A DNA stretch of 64,000 nt from Arsenicicoccus cauae (GCF_009707125.1 NZ_WLVL01000040.1:306025-370024), one strand, 5' to 3'. Numbered from the stretch's first letter, positions 50,754 to 59,743 are shown. Notes: generated from the letters alone by a model not told the origin. Program-made: numbers and translations.

Positions 50754-50838
50754 GCAAGCCAGGTGCCCATGGGCCCCAGTCTCGCGCCCGACGACCAGAC
50801 GACCAAGCGCGAGGCCGAACCTGTGAGACGCTGACGCG

Positions 50839-51420
50839 GTGGGCCACTCCTCGGACGTGCACGATGAGATCGTGCTGGCGGCGGTGCTCGCCGACCCTGT
50901 GTGTGCCGCGGTCCTGGACCGCCTCCCATCATTGGGCCTGACGGAATGGTGGCTGACGGCGGGTGCGGTCTTTCAGAACGTCTGGAACTCCGTCGAGGGC
51001 AAGCCCGCCGGGTACGGCATCAAGGACTACGACGTCTTCTACCACGACGACTCCGACCTGAGCTGGGAGGCCGAGGACGTCGTCACCCGCGCCGCCGACG
51101 AGCTCATGGCGGACGTCCCAGCACCGCTCGAGGTCCGGAACCAGGCACGCGTCCACCTCTGGTACGAAAAGAAGTTCGGGAAGCCCTGCCCTCCCTTCAG
51201 CAGCGCCACCGACGCCATCCGGGCCTTCGCCTCAACGGCCTGCTGCGTCGGCGTCACCAGGGGCGAGTCCGGGCTACGGCTCTATGCACCGTTCGGCCTC
51301 GACGATGTCCTCGGCATGCACCTCCGCCCGCACCGTCGCCTCGCGCCCAAGCAGGTCTATGACGCCAAAGCGTGCGACTATGCCGCTCGGTGGCCCAGCC
51401 TCACCGTCGAGCCCTGGTAG
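50839..51420 (+). CDS. Nucleotidyltransferase-family protein (NTP_transf_6, PF06042)
   Basis: 193 residues. WWLTAGAVFQNVWNSVEGKP and GIKDYDVFYHDDSDLSWEAED (in parts) are the family signatures, with the D-x-D pair for metal. The C-terminal block includes FGLDDVLGMHLRP. Such proteins are uncharacterised but often lie in variable regions. GTG 50839 start. G+C is close to that of core genes, unlike the ORFs at 49.3-49.8 kb. Confidence 0.82.
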   Translation: MGHSSDVHDEIVLAAVLADPVCAAVLDRLPSLGLTEWWLTAGAVFQNVWNSVEGKPAGYGIKDYDVFYHDDSDLSWEAEDVVTRAADELMADVPAPLEVRNQARVHLWYEKKFGKPCPPFSSATDAIRAFASTACCVGVTRGESGLRLYAPFGLDDVLGMHLRPHRRLAPKQVYDAKACDYAARWPSLTVEPW

Positions 51421-51430
51421 CGACCAGAGT

Positions 51431-51592
51431 TCATGACAGCCCCTCGCACGGACGTCGGTCCGACCAGGGGGCGCCCCGCGGGTCTCGCTCGCTCCACAGC
51501 TCGCGGAGGACCGGCGACTCGCTCGGTCGCCACGGCCGCAGCACCAGCCGAGGGGTTCCCAGCCTCGGCTCCCGAGGAGTGTGGTCTGCGTT
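51431..51592 (-). pseudogene. N-terminal fragment of a GNAT acetyltransferase gene
   Basis: The minus-strand frame reads TPRLVLRPWRPSESPVLREL followed by WSERDPRG and then a stop after about 50 codons. This is the first strand and helix of a GNAT protein with everything after it missing. The nearest ATG is in another frame. Remnant only. Confidence 0.6.
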
Positions 51593-51625
51593 GCCATCCC
51601 TGCCCGGGCTCGGGACACTGACGGC

Positions 51626-52186
51626 ATGAGCCGATCCTCCCGCGCCATCTCGCTGGCCTCGGCAGCCGCGTTCGGCGTCGCCGGTGTCCTCTTCCTGGTC
51701 GACTCCGACCCCTCGGCCTACCTCGCCATGGCGGTGGGCTTCATCCTCCTTGGGCTGAGCCGAGGCCGCTGGTGGACGGCGATCGTCGGGCTCGTTCCCG
51801 CACTCGGGTGCCTGTTCGTCTGGGACCTCGCGGTGCAGTACCCCTACTCCACCGTCTACAACCTGAACGACGGTCTGGGTACGATCGCTGACCTGGTCTG
51901 GCCCTTGATGGGTTTCGCGTGGGTGACCGCGCTGATGGCGCCCGACCTCGCCCAGGACACCGCGACACCCATAGATCACGTGATGTCGACTGTCGCCTGG
52001 AGCGCACTCCTCATCGGTCCGTGGCACCTGGCCTCGTTCAACGTCTCGATCGGCGAGACTGGCGGCCCCTACGGGCCGGCGCAGTATGTCGTCGCGGGCA
52101 CCCTCTTGGTGGCGGCCGCGGCCATGACAGCTCGAGACTTCCACGCCCGGCGCAATTCTCGGCGGGCGCGCCCCGCCGCGACCTGA
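51626..52186 (+). CDS. Hypothetical integral membrane protein
   Basis: 186 residues with about five transmembrane segments (SLASAAAFGVAGVLFLVD; YLAMAVGFILLGL; WTAIVGLVPALGCLFV; LVWPLMGFAWVTALM; YVVAGTLLVAAAAMTA) and a basic C-terminus. No catalytic motif. ATG 51626; a longer in-frame start overlaps the GNAT remnant on the other strand. Family not recognised. Confidence 0.65.
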   Translation: MSRSSRAISLASAAAFGVAGVLFLVDSDPSAYLAMAVGFILLGLSRGRWWTAIVGLVPALGCLFVWDLAVQYPYSTVYNLNDGLGTIADLVWPLMGFAWVTALMAPDLAQDTATPIDHVMSTVAWSALLIGPWHLASFNVSIGETGGPYGPAQYVVAGTLLVAAAAMTARDFHARRNSRRARPAAT

Positions 52187-52217
52187 TCCTGGTCGGAGGA
52201 CCGCAGCGGGACGAGGC

Positions 52218-52337
52218 GTCACACGCACCGCGTCCTCTGGCCACTTCACGGATCTCCTCTCTCGGGAGGCGGCGTCGGGCCGCTACGGCTCCGCCAGCGC
52301 GGTCATCCGCACCGCCCTGCAGCTCCTGCGGAAGGCC
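52218..52337 (+). pseudogene. ParD-type antitoxin fragment
   Basis: Reads HFTDLLSREAASGRYGSASA then VIRTALQLLRKA, the classic ParD core (HFTDFV...SGRYGSASEVIR). No start codon is in frame nearby and no ParE toxin follows; the frame runs on without a sensible end. A relic of a second toxin-antitoxin locus. Confidence 0.65.
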
Positions 52338-52410
52338 ACCCATGACGGTGGAGGAATCCACCCGTTGGCCACGACCGAGCGCCGGCAGGGCCCCGCGCCC
52401 TTGCTCGTAG

Positions 52411-52839
52411 CTAGCGGACGAGGCGGTCGAGCAGGCTCGTCAGCTCGGCCGCGGGGTCGCGCGTCAGCCCGCCGTGCGGCCGTGACGGCTGGATCACCGT
52501 GCTGCGCGGCGCCTCGAGCCACCCGAACCTCCGCCACGCCCGCGCGTCGGCGGGCAGCCCGGCCGCAGCCTCGCCGCGGCATACGGCACGCACCGTCTCG
52601 AGCCCGCCACCCAGCGCGTCGAGGTCCACGTCCGCGCACAGAGCCCGCAGCCGCGCCGGGTCGACGTGCACGGCCGCGTCGAGATAGCCCGCGTCCTGGC
52701 TGTAGAGCACGACACCGACGTTGACGAACTCCTCGCGCTCGACGCGGGGGACGGCGCGCAGCACGAGGTACTGGTAGGCGAACCACGGGGAGCGCTCGGC
52801 GTCGGAGCTCGGGACGTAGCGCCGGGTCGGCTCGCTCAT
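52411..52839 (-). CDS. DUF3037 family protein
   Basis: 142 residues. The family core WFAYQYLVLRAVPRVEREEF followed by NVGVVLYSQDAGYL is clear. DUF3037 genes are commonly paired with a HipA_2-type kinase gene, as here: ATG 52839 overlaps the kinase stop (ATGA). The function of the pair is unknown. A decayed second copy of this gene is at 47241-47395. Confidence 0.88.
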   Translation of the reverse strand: MSEPTRRYVPSSDAERSPWFAYQYLVLRAVPRVEREEFVNVGVVLYSQDAGYLDAAVHVDPARLRALCADVDLDALGGGLETVRAVCRGEAAAGLPADARAWRRFGWLEAPRSTVIQPSRPHGGLTRDPAAELTSLLDRLVR

Positions 52840-53711
52840 CGGGTCCACCGCCGGCGGGCCTCCTGGGACCGCGCGAGGTCCTCCGGTCCTTCGCTGGGCG
52901 GCCCCGCGGGCGGGCCTGGCAACCAGGCCGAGCGGTCGGCCAGCCGGGCGAGCAGGCAGTCGACGTATGCCGCACGCACGGCCTCGGGGGAGTCCAGGCC
53001 GGCCAGCCCCTCGACGGGGTGCAGCCACTCGGCGGGCACCGACTCCACGGCCGCCCGCACCACGTCCGGCGTCAGCAGCGCCGCGCACGCCTCGTCGAGG
53101 TCGCCCTCCGCCGCCGAGCCTGCGAGCGAGCCCGCCACGCCGCGCAGGATGTGCCGCTCCGCGTCGTACGGCTGCGCCGCGAACCGCGCCGGGTCGACGC
53201 CGCGCGACGGCCACGCGTGGTGGAAGTACAGCGCGGCGCCGTGGTCGATCGCCCACGTCCGCCCGTGCCAGACCAGCAGGTTGGGGTTGCTCCACGTGCG
53301 GTCCACGTTGGCGGTGAGGGCGTCCAGCCACAGGATCCGCCCGGCGAGACCCGCCGAGGGCGGCCGCGACCCGTCATACCCGAACGCGCCGGGCAGGTAG
53401 TCGACCCCGAGGTTGGGCCCGAGGCTGGCGGACAGGACGTCCTGCACCTCCTCGTCGGGCTCGAACCGCGCGATCGGCTCCTGCAGGTCCAGCACGACGA
53501 GCTCGGGCGTCGGGATCTCCAGCGCCCGCGCCAGCCCGGCGACGATGACCTCGGCCACGAGCACGCGCGGCCCCTGGCCGGCGCCGGTCAGCTTCATGAC
53601 ATAGGTGCCGTCGTCGGACGCCTCCACCAGGCCGGGCAGCGAGCCGCCCTCACGCAGCGGCAGGACGTAGCGTGTCGCCGTCACCCGCGCGAGGGCGGTG
53701 GGCAGGGTCAT
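52836..53711 (-). CDS. HipA_2-type kinase-like protein
   Basis: 291 residues from ATG 53711. HipA-like kinase features: GTYVMKLTGAGQGPRVLVAE (ATP-binding lysine), the catalytic-loop region LDALTANVDRTWSNPNLL, and WAIDHGAALYFHH (metal-binding DHG). It is the partner of DUF3037. Unlike HipBA it lacks an HTH antitoxin neighbour, so a toxin role should not be assumed. Confidence 0.82.
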   Translation of the reverse strand: MTLPTALARVTATRYVLPLREGGSLPGLVEASDDGTYVMKLTGAGQGPRVLVAEVIVAGLARALEIPTPELVVLDLQEPIARFEPDEEVQDVLSASLGPNLGVDYLPGAFGYDGSRPPSAGLAGRILWLDALTANVDRTWSNPNLLVWHGRTWAIDHGAALYFHHAWPSRGVDPARFAAQPYDAERHILRGVAGSLAGSAAEGDLDEACAALLTPDVVRAAVESVPAEWLHPVEGLAGLDSPEAVRAAYVDCLLARLADRSAWLPGPPAGPPSEGPEDLARSQEARRRWTR

Positions 53712-53724
53712 CGGCGGGCGACCG

Positions 53725-54924
53725 TCATACGCGCCCGGCCTCCTTGGCGACCGCGTAGGTCTGGCGGGCGATCTCGCCCTCCTCGTCGGTCGGGATGACG
53801 AAGACGCGCACCCGCGAGTCGGCGGTGGCGATGTCGTGGGCCTGCTTGGAGCGGGCGGCGTTGAGCTCGGGGTCGACCTCGATGCCGAGGATGCCGAGGC
53901 CCTCGGTCGCCATGCGCCGCACGACGACGGAGTTCTCACCGATGCCGCCGGTGAAGGCGATGGCGTCGAGCGACCCCATGGCGGCGGCGTAGGCGCCGAT
54001 GTACTTCTTGAGCCGGTAGGACGACACCTCCTGCGCGAGGCGGGCGCGGTCGTCGCCGGAGGCGCGCAGGTCCTCGACGTCGCGGCTGTCGCTGTGCCCG
54101 GTCAGGCCCTTGAGCCCCGACTCCTTGTAGAGCGCGTGGTCGACCTCCTCCATGGTCAGGCCGGCGGCGCGGACCATGTGCATCGGGATCGCGGGGTCGA
54201 TGTCGCCGCTGCGGGTGCCCATGACCAGGCCCTCGAGCGGGGTGAGGCCCATCGACGTGTCGATGCTGACGCCGCCCTTGACGGCGGTGACGGAGGCACC
54301 GTTGCCGAGGTGCAGGACGATGACGCTGACCTCGCTCGGGTCCTTGCCGAGCATCCGCGCGGCCTCCTGCGAGACGTAGAGGTGCGAGGTGCCGTGGAAG
54401 CCGTAGCGCCGCACGCCGTGCTGCTCGCGCCACGCGTGCGGGACGGCGTAGGTGTAGGCGTAGTCCGGCATCGTCTGGTGGAAGGCGGTGTCGAAGACGC
54501 CCACCTGCGGCAGGTCGGGAAAGAGCTCGAGCGCGGCGCGCAGCCCGACGAGGTTGGCGGGGTTGTGCAGCGGCGCCAGCGGCGTCAGGTCGTCGAGCGT
54601 GTCCAGCAGCTCGTCGGTGACGAGGACGGCGTCGCTGAACTTCTCGCCGCCGTGGACGACGCGGTGGCCGACGGCGACGAGCTCGGCGTCGGCGAGCCGC
54701 GGCCCGACCCGGTCGAACATCTTGATCGCGGCGGCGATGGCGGCCTTGTGGTCGGGGCAGTCGATGGTCTTGGCGACCTTGTCGCCGCCGGTGTGGGTGA
54801 TCTTGGCGCTCGGCAGCCCGATCGCCTCGACCAGCCCGACAGCGAGCACGTCACGCGTGCCGACCTGGAGGAGCTGGTACTTCAGCGAGGAGGACCCGGC
54901 GTTGAGGACGAGGACGGACGGCAT
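53725..54924 (-). CDS. ackA: Acetate kinase
   Basis: Interconverts acetyl phosphate and acetate with ATP formation. 399 residues: VLNAGSSSLKYQLL (phosphate site), GHRVVHGGEKFSDAV, VFDTAFHQTMPDYAYTYAVP, HLGNGASVTAVKGG, and FTGGIGENS. All signature segments are present. It lies 23 bases after pta on the same strand: pta-ackA operon. Confidence 0.97.
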   Translation of the reverse strand: MPSVLVLNAGSSSLKYQLLQVGTRDVLAVGLVEAIGLPSAKITHTGGDKVAKTIDCPDHKAAIAAAIKMFDRVGPRLADAELVAVGHRVVHGGEKFSDAVLVTDELLDTLDDLTPLAPLHNPANLVGLRAALELFPDLPQVGVFDTAFHQTMPDYAYTYAVPHAWREQHGVRRYGFHGTSHLYVSQEAARMLGKDPSEVSVIVLHLGNGASVTAVKGGVSIDTSMGLTPLEGLVMGTRSGDIDPAIPMHMVRAAGLTMEEVDHALYKESGLKGLTGHSDSRDVEDLRASGDDRARLAQEVSSYRLKKYIGAYAAAMGSLDAIAFTGGIGENSVVVRRMATEGLGILGIEVDPELNAARSKQAHDIATADSRVRVFVIPTDEEGEIARQTYAVAKEAGRV

Positions 54925-54947
54925 GGGAGGCTCTCTGGCTCGGCGGG

Positions 54948-57074
54948 TCAGTCGGCCGACTGGGCGGCCGGCGCGGGCAGGGTGGACTGGATGGCGGTGA
55001 TCGCCACCGTGTTGACGATGTCGCGCAGGGTGGCGCCGCGGGACAGGTCGTTGACCGGCTTGCGCAGGCCCTGCAGCACCGGGCCGATCGCCACGGCGCC
55101 GGCGGTCCGCTGGACGGCCTTGTAGGTGTTGTTGCCGGTGTTGAGGTCGGGGAAGATCAGCACGGTCGCCTGCCCGGCGACGGCGGAGCCGGGCGCCTTG
55201 CTCGACCCGACCGCAGGGTCCACGGCGGCGTCGAACTGGATCGGTCCCTCGACGAGCAGCTCCGGCGCGCGGCGGCGCACGATCTCGGTCGCCGCGCGGA
55301 CCTTGTCGACGTCAGCGCCGGACCCGGACGTGCCGGTTGAGTAGGACAGCATCGCCACGCGCGGCTCGATCCCGAACGCCGTGGCGGTCTGCGCCGAGGA
55401 GATGGCGATGTCGGCGAGCTGCTCGGCGTCGGGGTCGGGGTTGACGGCGCAGTCGCCATACACCGTCACGTGGTCCTTGAGGCACATGAGGAAACTCGAG
55501 CTGACCACGGAGACACCGGGATTGGTCTTGACGACCTCCAGCGCCGGGCGGATCGTGTGGGCGGTGGTGTTGACCGCGCCGGAGACCATGCCGTCGGCCT
55601 CGCCCATCAGCACCATCATGGTGCCGAAGTAGGACGGGTCGACGACGACCTCGCGCGCCTGCTCGACGGTCATGCCCTTGTGGGCCCGCAGCTCGGCGTA
55701 GCGCGCCGCGAACCGCTCGACGTGGTCGGGGTCGTGCGGGTCGATGATCTGCGCGCCGGTCAGGTCGACGCCGATCTCGCGGGCGCGCGCCTGCAGCTCG
55801 TCGGCGACGCCGAGCAGGGTGATCCGCACGGTCCTGCGGCTGAGCAGGATCTCGGTGGCGCGCAGGATGCGGTCGTCCTGGCCCTCCGGGAGCACGATGT
55901 GGCGGTCGGCGGCGCGCGCCTGCTCGAGCAGCCGGTGCTCGAACATCAGGGGCGTGACGACCGAGGGGTGCGGCTCGCGCAGGTGACCGAGGAGCGCGTC
56001 GGTGTCGACGTGCTCGGCGAACAGCTCGACGGCGGTGGCGATCTTGCGGGTGGAGGCGGGCGTCATCCGGCCGCGGACGCCGCTCAGCGCCATGACGGTG
56101 TCGTGGGTGCCACCCTGGGTGGTCATGATCGGCAGGCTGCTGCCGAGGCCGTCGATGAGCCGGCGCACCTGCGGGGGCAGCTCGAAGCCGCCGTTGAGCA
56201 TCACGCCGGCGATGCTCGGGAAGGTGCTGGACTGGTGCGCGAGCAGGACGCTCAGCAGCACGTCGGCGCGGTCGCCGGGGGTGAGCACGAGGGACTCCTC
56301 GAGCAGCCGGTCGAGGACGTTGGGCATGGTCATCGCGGCGGTGACGAAGGCGAGCACCTCGCGGTCGAGCAGCGACGCGTCCCCGGAGATCAGCTGGCCG
56401 TCGGTGGCCTTGAGCAGGTCGCGGACGGTGGGCGCCGACAGGACCCGGGAGGCCGGGATGACGTATGTCGGGAGGCCGGCGTCTCCCGCGAGGCCCGCCG
56501 TCACGCCCCGGACCGCCCGCTCGAGGTCGTCCGCACCCGCGTCGGCGCGGTTGACGACGACGGCCAGGGGGGTGGCGGAGTTGGTGCGCAGCTCGGTGAG
56601 GGCCATCTCGACGACGGTGGCGACGTCCTCGGTCTCGCGGTCGTGCGCGCCGATGACGAGCAGCACCGGGGCGCCGAGGTTGGCGGCGATGCGGGCGTTG
56701 TAGGAGAACTCGGTGGGGCTCGTGACGTCGGTGAAGTCGGAGCCGAGCACGAGCACCACGTCGGCGTCGTGCTGGATCTCGTGGTAGCGCTCGACGATGC
56801 GGGACAAGGCGCCGTCGGGGTCCTGGTGGACGTCGTCATAGGACACACCCACCGCCTCGGCGGGCGACAGGGGCACCGAGCTGCGCGACAGGACGGTCGC
56901 GAGGACCGTGTCGTCCTCGGGCACCCCCTCGGTCACGGGTCGATAGACCGCCACCCGGGCGTAGCGCCGGGTCAGGGACTCGAGCAGCCCGAGGGCCACG
57001 GCGGACTTGCCGCTGTGGCCCTCGGCGGACGCGACATACACGCTGGTCTCCACAGGCACGAGGGTAACCGGCAT
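54948..57074 (-). CDS. pta: Phosphate acetyltransferase, long form
   Basis: Forms acetyl phosphate from acetyl-CoA. 708 residues: an N-terminal BioD-like P-loop domain (SAEGHSGKSAVALGLLESL), a middle DRTGG domain (about 215-330), and the C-terminal PTA catalytic domain (about 390-700, IVLPEGQDDRILRATEILL, SYSTGTSGSG, IFPDLNTGNNTYKAV). The long three-domain form is usually allosterically controlled. ATG 57074 has AGGT upstream; the much longer open frame to the left of it is not coding. Confidence 0.95.
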   Translation of the reverse strand: MPVTLVPVETSVYVASAEGHSGKSAVALGLLESLTRRYARVAVYRPVTEGVPEDDTVLATVLSRSSVPLSPAEAVGVSYDDVHQDPDGALSRIVERYHEIQHDADVVLVLGSDFTDVTSPTEFSYNARIAANLGAPVLLVIGAHDRETEDVATVVEMALTELRTNSATPLAVVVNRADAGADDLERAVRGVTAGLAGDAGLPTYVIPASRVLSAPTVRDLLKATDGQLISGDASLLDREVLAFVTAAMTMPNVLDRLLEESLVLTPGDRADVLLSVLLAHQSSTFPSIAGVMLNGGFELPPQVRRLIDGLGSSLPIMTTQGGTHDTVMALSGVRGRMTPASTRKIATAVELFAEHVDTDALLGHLREPHPSVVTPLMFEHRLLEQARAADRHIVLPEGQDDRILRATEILLSRRTVRITLLGVADELQARAREIGVDLTGAQIIDPHDPDHVERFAARYAELRAHKGMTVEQAREVVVDPSYFGTMMVLMGEADGMVSGAVNTTAHTIRPALEVVKTNPGVSVVSSSFLMCLKDHVTVYGDCAVNPDPDAEQLADIAISSAQTATAFGIEPRVAMLSYSTGTSGSGADVDKVRAATEIVRRRAPELLVEGPIQFDAAVDPAVGSSKAPGSAVAGQATVLIFPDLNTGNNTYKAVQRTAGAVAIGPVLQGLRKPVNDLSRGATLRDIVNTVAITAIQSTLPAPAAQSAD

Positions 57075-57097
57075 CGTGACCTGGCCGTCGGGTGGGG

Positions 57098-57505
57098 TCA
57101 GCGGGCGAGGGCGAAGACGCGTCCGGAGACCTCGTCGAGGTCCACGAGCACGAAGACCTCCTTGCGGGTGTCCACCCACGGGTGCAGGCCCAGCTCCTCG
57201 AGCCGGTCGGCCTCGTCCATGTTGTGCACGACGTGCGCGTCGCCCTTGCCGATGACGCTCCACGCGGTGTCGGCGGTGACGTCGTCGATCTCGATGGCGA
57301 CGCGCGAGGCCACGACCAGGGAGGCGAGCTTGCTGCCCTCGGCGGTGCGGAACACGAGGCGCCCCTCGTGGACGACGTAGTTGATGGGGGTGATCTGCAC
57401 GTCGCCGACGGCGGCGGTGGCGAGTCTGCCGAAGGTGGTGGACCTCAGCCGCTCCCAGCACTGCTCCTCGGTCATCTGCTGCACGGGTTCGTTGACGTCG
57501 CTCAT
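57098..57505 (-). CDS. Pyridoxamine 5'-phosphate oxidase-fold protein
   Basis: 135 residues of the PNPOx-like split barrel: CWERLRSTTFGRLATAA, ITPINYVVHEGRLVFRT, and WSVIGKGDAHVV. Members bind FMN, F420 or heme; related short actinobacterial proteins include F420-dependent enzymes. It is read in the same direction as pta, with 23 bases between its stop and the pta start, so it may be the operon's first gene. Confidence 0.82.
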   Translation of the reverse strand: MSDVNEPVQQMTEEQCWERLRSTTFGRLATAAVGDVQITPINYVVHEGRLVFRTAEGSKLASLVVASRVAIEIDDVTADTAWSVIGKGDAHVVHNMDEADRLEELGLHPWVDTRKEVFVLVDLDEVSGRVFALAR

Positions 57506-57629
57506 GGGTCAATCCAAGACCCGCCCCCGGGGGCTGTCGACCGGAGGGTCGTGTCTGCTTGCTCACGCGCCGGGGGCCCGGCGTGCGCGCGGGGTTGAGG
57601 CCCCGGGGGAGCGGGGTACCCCACCTGCC

Positions 57630-58010
57630 ATGAGCTACCCCCCGCAGCCCGGTCCCGGCCCCTACGACCCCCGCCCCGGCGACGCCTACGACCCGCGCCC
57701 CGGTGACGCCTACGCCAGCCGCCCGACCGACGCCTACGGCAACCCGACGGACGCCTACGGCCCGCAGGGTGGTCAGCTCGGCGAGCAGACCGGGTCGTAT
57801 GGCGACCGCCCCGGCGAGTACCAGGCGCAGGGATCCGGCGGGTCCGGCCCCCGGCTCTTCCCCTTTCCGCACTGGTCGACCCGCACGCGCAACGGCACCT
57901 CGGTGACGGTCGGTGGCTGCTGCCTGCCGCTGCCCATCGGGTGCCTCGCGACGACGCTGACGGTGGGCGCGATCGCGGCCACCCGCGTCTATCGGCACGT
58001 GCGCGGCTGA
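57630..58010 (+). CDS. Repeat-rich hypothetical membrane-associated protein
   Basis: 126 residues. The N-terminal half is Pro/Tyr/Gly-rich with imperfect repeats (GDAYDPRP, GDAYASRP, TDAYGNP, TDAYGPQ), probably disordered. The C-terminal half holds a Cys-containing hydrophobic segment (GCCLPLPIGCLATTLTVGAIA) that could be a membrane helix. GGGGTACCCC, a palindrome, lies just before ATG 57630. Family not recognised. Confidence 0.65.
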   Translation: MSYPPQPGPGPYDPRPGDAYDPRPGDAYASRPTDAYGNPTDAYGPQGGQLGEQTGSYGDRPGEYQAQGSGGSGPRLFPFPHWSTRTRNGTSVTVGGCCLPLPIGCLATTLTVGAIAATRVYRHVRG

Positions 58011-58220
58011 CGACGCTGCGCCGGCTGACCAGACCTGCTCCACCGATGACGTAGGGTTGGGGGCAGCGGTCCGCCCTGTCTTGCCTCGGGCTGCTGGTGT
58101 CACGACCGGTGTCCTCACCCCGGTCACGCTCGTCGGCTCGTGCCGGCGCGCCAGGTGCACTACGTCGACGCGACGCGTCGCTCGTGCCCGGCGAGACGCT
58201 CAGCGTCATACGGAGATCCT
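58011..58220 (+). promoter_or_regulatory. Promoter and long 5' leader of the DEAD-box helicase gene
   Basis: TAGGGT at 58052-58057 is the likely -10, giving a leader of about 155 bases before TTG 58221. The leader contains GCGACGCGTCGC, a palindrome able to fold, and no other gene. Long leaders on RNA helicase genes often allow temperature or autoregulatory control; that is inference here. Confidence 0.5.
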
Positions 58221-59702
58221 TTGACCACCAATGCTTTTGCGCGCCTCGGCGTGCCCACGTCCCTGTCCTCCGTCCTGGAGGGCCAGGGCATCACCGAGCC
58301 GACGCCCATCCAGGCCGTCACCCTGCCGGACTCGCTCGCCGGCCGAGACGTGCTCGGCCGGGGTCGCACCGGCTCCGGCAAGACGTACGCGTTCCTGCTG
58401 CCGCTGGTGACCCGCCTCGCGGCGTCGCGCACCCGCCGCACGCCGAGCCGCCCCCGTGCGCTGATCCTCGCGCCGACGCGTGAGCTCGCCACGCAGATCG
58501 AGGCGTCCGCGGCGCCGCTCGTGGCAGCCGAGGGGCTGCGCACGCTCACCGTCTTTGGCGGGGTGGGCCAGGGCCCGCAGGTGTCCGCGCTCAAGCGGGG
58601 CGTCGACATCCTCATCGCCTGCCCCGGCCGGCTGCAGGACCTCGTCCAGCAGGGGCTGTGCGACCTTGGGGGGATCGAGATCACGATCCTCGACGAGGCC
58701 GACCACATGGCCGACCTGGGCTTCCTGCCCACCGTCAAGCGTCTGCTGGACCGCACGCCCGAGCGCGGGCAGCGCATGCTCTTCTCCGCGACGCTGGACG
58801 CCGGGGTCGACGTGCTCGCCAAGCGCTACCTGCATGACCCGGTCACCCACCACGCCGACTCGGCGCAGTCGCCGGTGTCCGCGATGGAGCACCACGTGCT
58901 GCACGTGCACTCCGACGACCGCCTCCCGGTGCTGGTCGACCTGACCGCCGGGCCCGGCCGCACGGTCGTGTTCACCCGCACCAAGTACGGCGCCAAGAAG
59001 CTCACCAAGCAGCTCAACCGCTCCGGCGTCCCCGCCGTCGAGCTGCACGGCAACCTCGGGCAGGGCGCGCGCACCCGCAACCTCGACGCGTTCCACTCCG
59101 GCACGGTCCAGACGCTCGTCGCCACCGACATCGCCGCCCGCGGCATCCACGTCGATGACGTCGCGCTGGTCATCCACGCCGACCCGCCGGTCGAGCACAA
59201 GGCCTATCTGCACCGCTCGGGCCGCACCGCGCGCGCCGGCGCCGCCGGCACCGTCGTCACGATGATGCTCGACGAGCAGGTCAAGGACGTCCGCGACCTG
59301 ACCCGCGCCGCCGGCATCAAGCCGACCACCACGCGCGTCGGCCCGGACCACGCGCTCCTGCGCCGTCTCGTCCCGGGGGAGCGGACGTATGCCGTCCCCA
59401 CCGACGCCACGGTCGTGTCCCCGGACGCCCAGCAGGGCCAGGGCCGTCGAGGCGGTCGCTCCGGCGGGGGCGCTCGTCAGGGTGGCGGCAGCCGCTCCGG
59501 CCAGTCGCAGGGCCGCCGTCAGGGCTCCGGCTCCGGCGCGTCTCAGGGCAGTGGCTCCGGCGCCCGACAGGGCGGCCAGCAGCGCCAGCAGGGCACCGGC
59601 CAGCCCCGCCAGGGAGCGGCCCGCGGCGGCTCCCGTCCGGCCCGCACCGGCGGCGCCGCGGCCTTCTCGGCCGGCTCGTCGGCAGGCCGTCGCAGCCGCT
59701 GA
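58221..59702 (+). CDS. DEAD-box RNA helicase with RGG/QGS-rich tail
   Basis: 493 residues. Motif I GRTGSGKT at 48-55, PTRELATQ (Ia), CPGRLQDL, DEAD at 158-161, SAT (FSATLDAG), then VFTRTKYGAKKL, and HRSGRTARAG (VI). The Q motif is present (TEPTPIQ). After residue 400 the chain is a Gly/Gln/Arg/Ser low-complexity tail (RQGSGSGASQGSGSGARQGG), typical of cold-adapted RhlE-like helicases and prone to condensation. I chose the TTG at 58221 because GGAG lies six bases upstream and upstream codons have poor character. Confidence 0.9.
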   Translation: MTTNAFARLGVPTSLSSVLEGQGITEPTPIQAVTLPDSLAGRDVLGRGRTGSGKTYAFLLPLVTRLAASRTRRTPSRPRALILAPTRELATQIEASAAPLVAAEGLRTLTVFGGVGQGPQVSALKRGVDILIACPGRLQDLVQQGLCDLGGIEITILDEADHMADLGFLPTVKRLLDRTPERGQRMLFSATLDAGVDVLAKRYLHDPVTHHADSAQSPVSAMEHHVLHVHSDDRLPVLVDLTAGPGRTVVFTRTKYGAKKLTKQLNRSGVPAVELHGNLGQGARTRNLDAFHSGTVQTLVATDIAARGIHVDDVALVIHADPPVEHKAYLHRSGRTARAGAAGTVVTMMLDEQVKDVRDLTRAAGIKPTTTRVGPDHALLRRLVPGERTYAVPTDATVVSPDAQQGQGRRGGRSGGGARQGGGSRSGQSQGRRQGSGSGASQGSGSGARQGGQQRQQGTGQPRQGAARGGSRPARTGGAAAFSAGSSAGRRSR

Positions 59703-59743
59703 TCGACCGCGCCTCGCGATTCGGTGATCGGTGCTGCGTCTGC

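Noticed and set aside
57075..58160. Long open minus-strand frame extending the pta gene to the left of its ATG by about 360 codons
   Set aside because: Low-complexity Arg/Pro/Gly shadow of the PNPOx-like and 57630 genes; pta has a normal length from ATG 57074.
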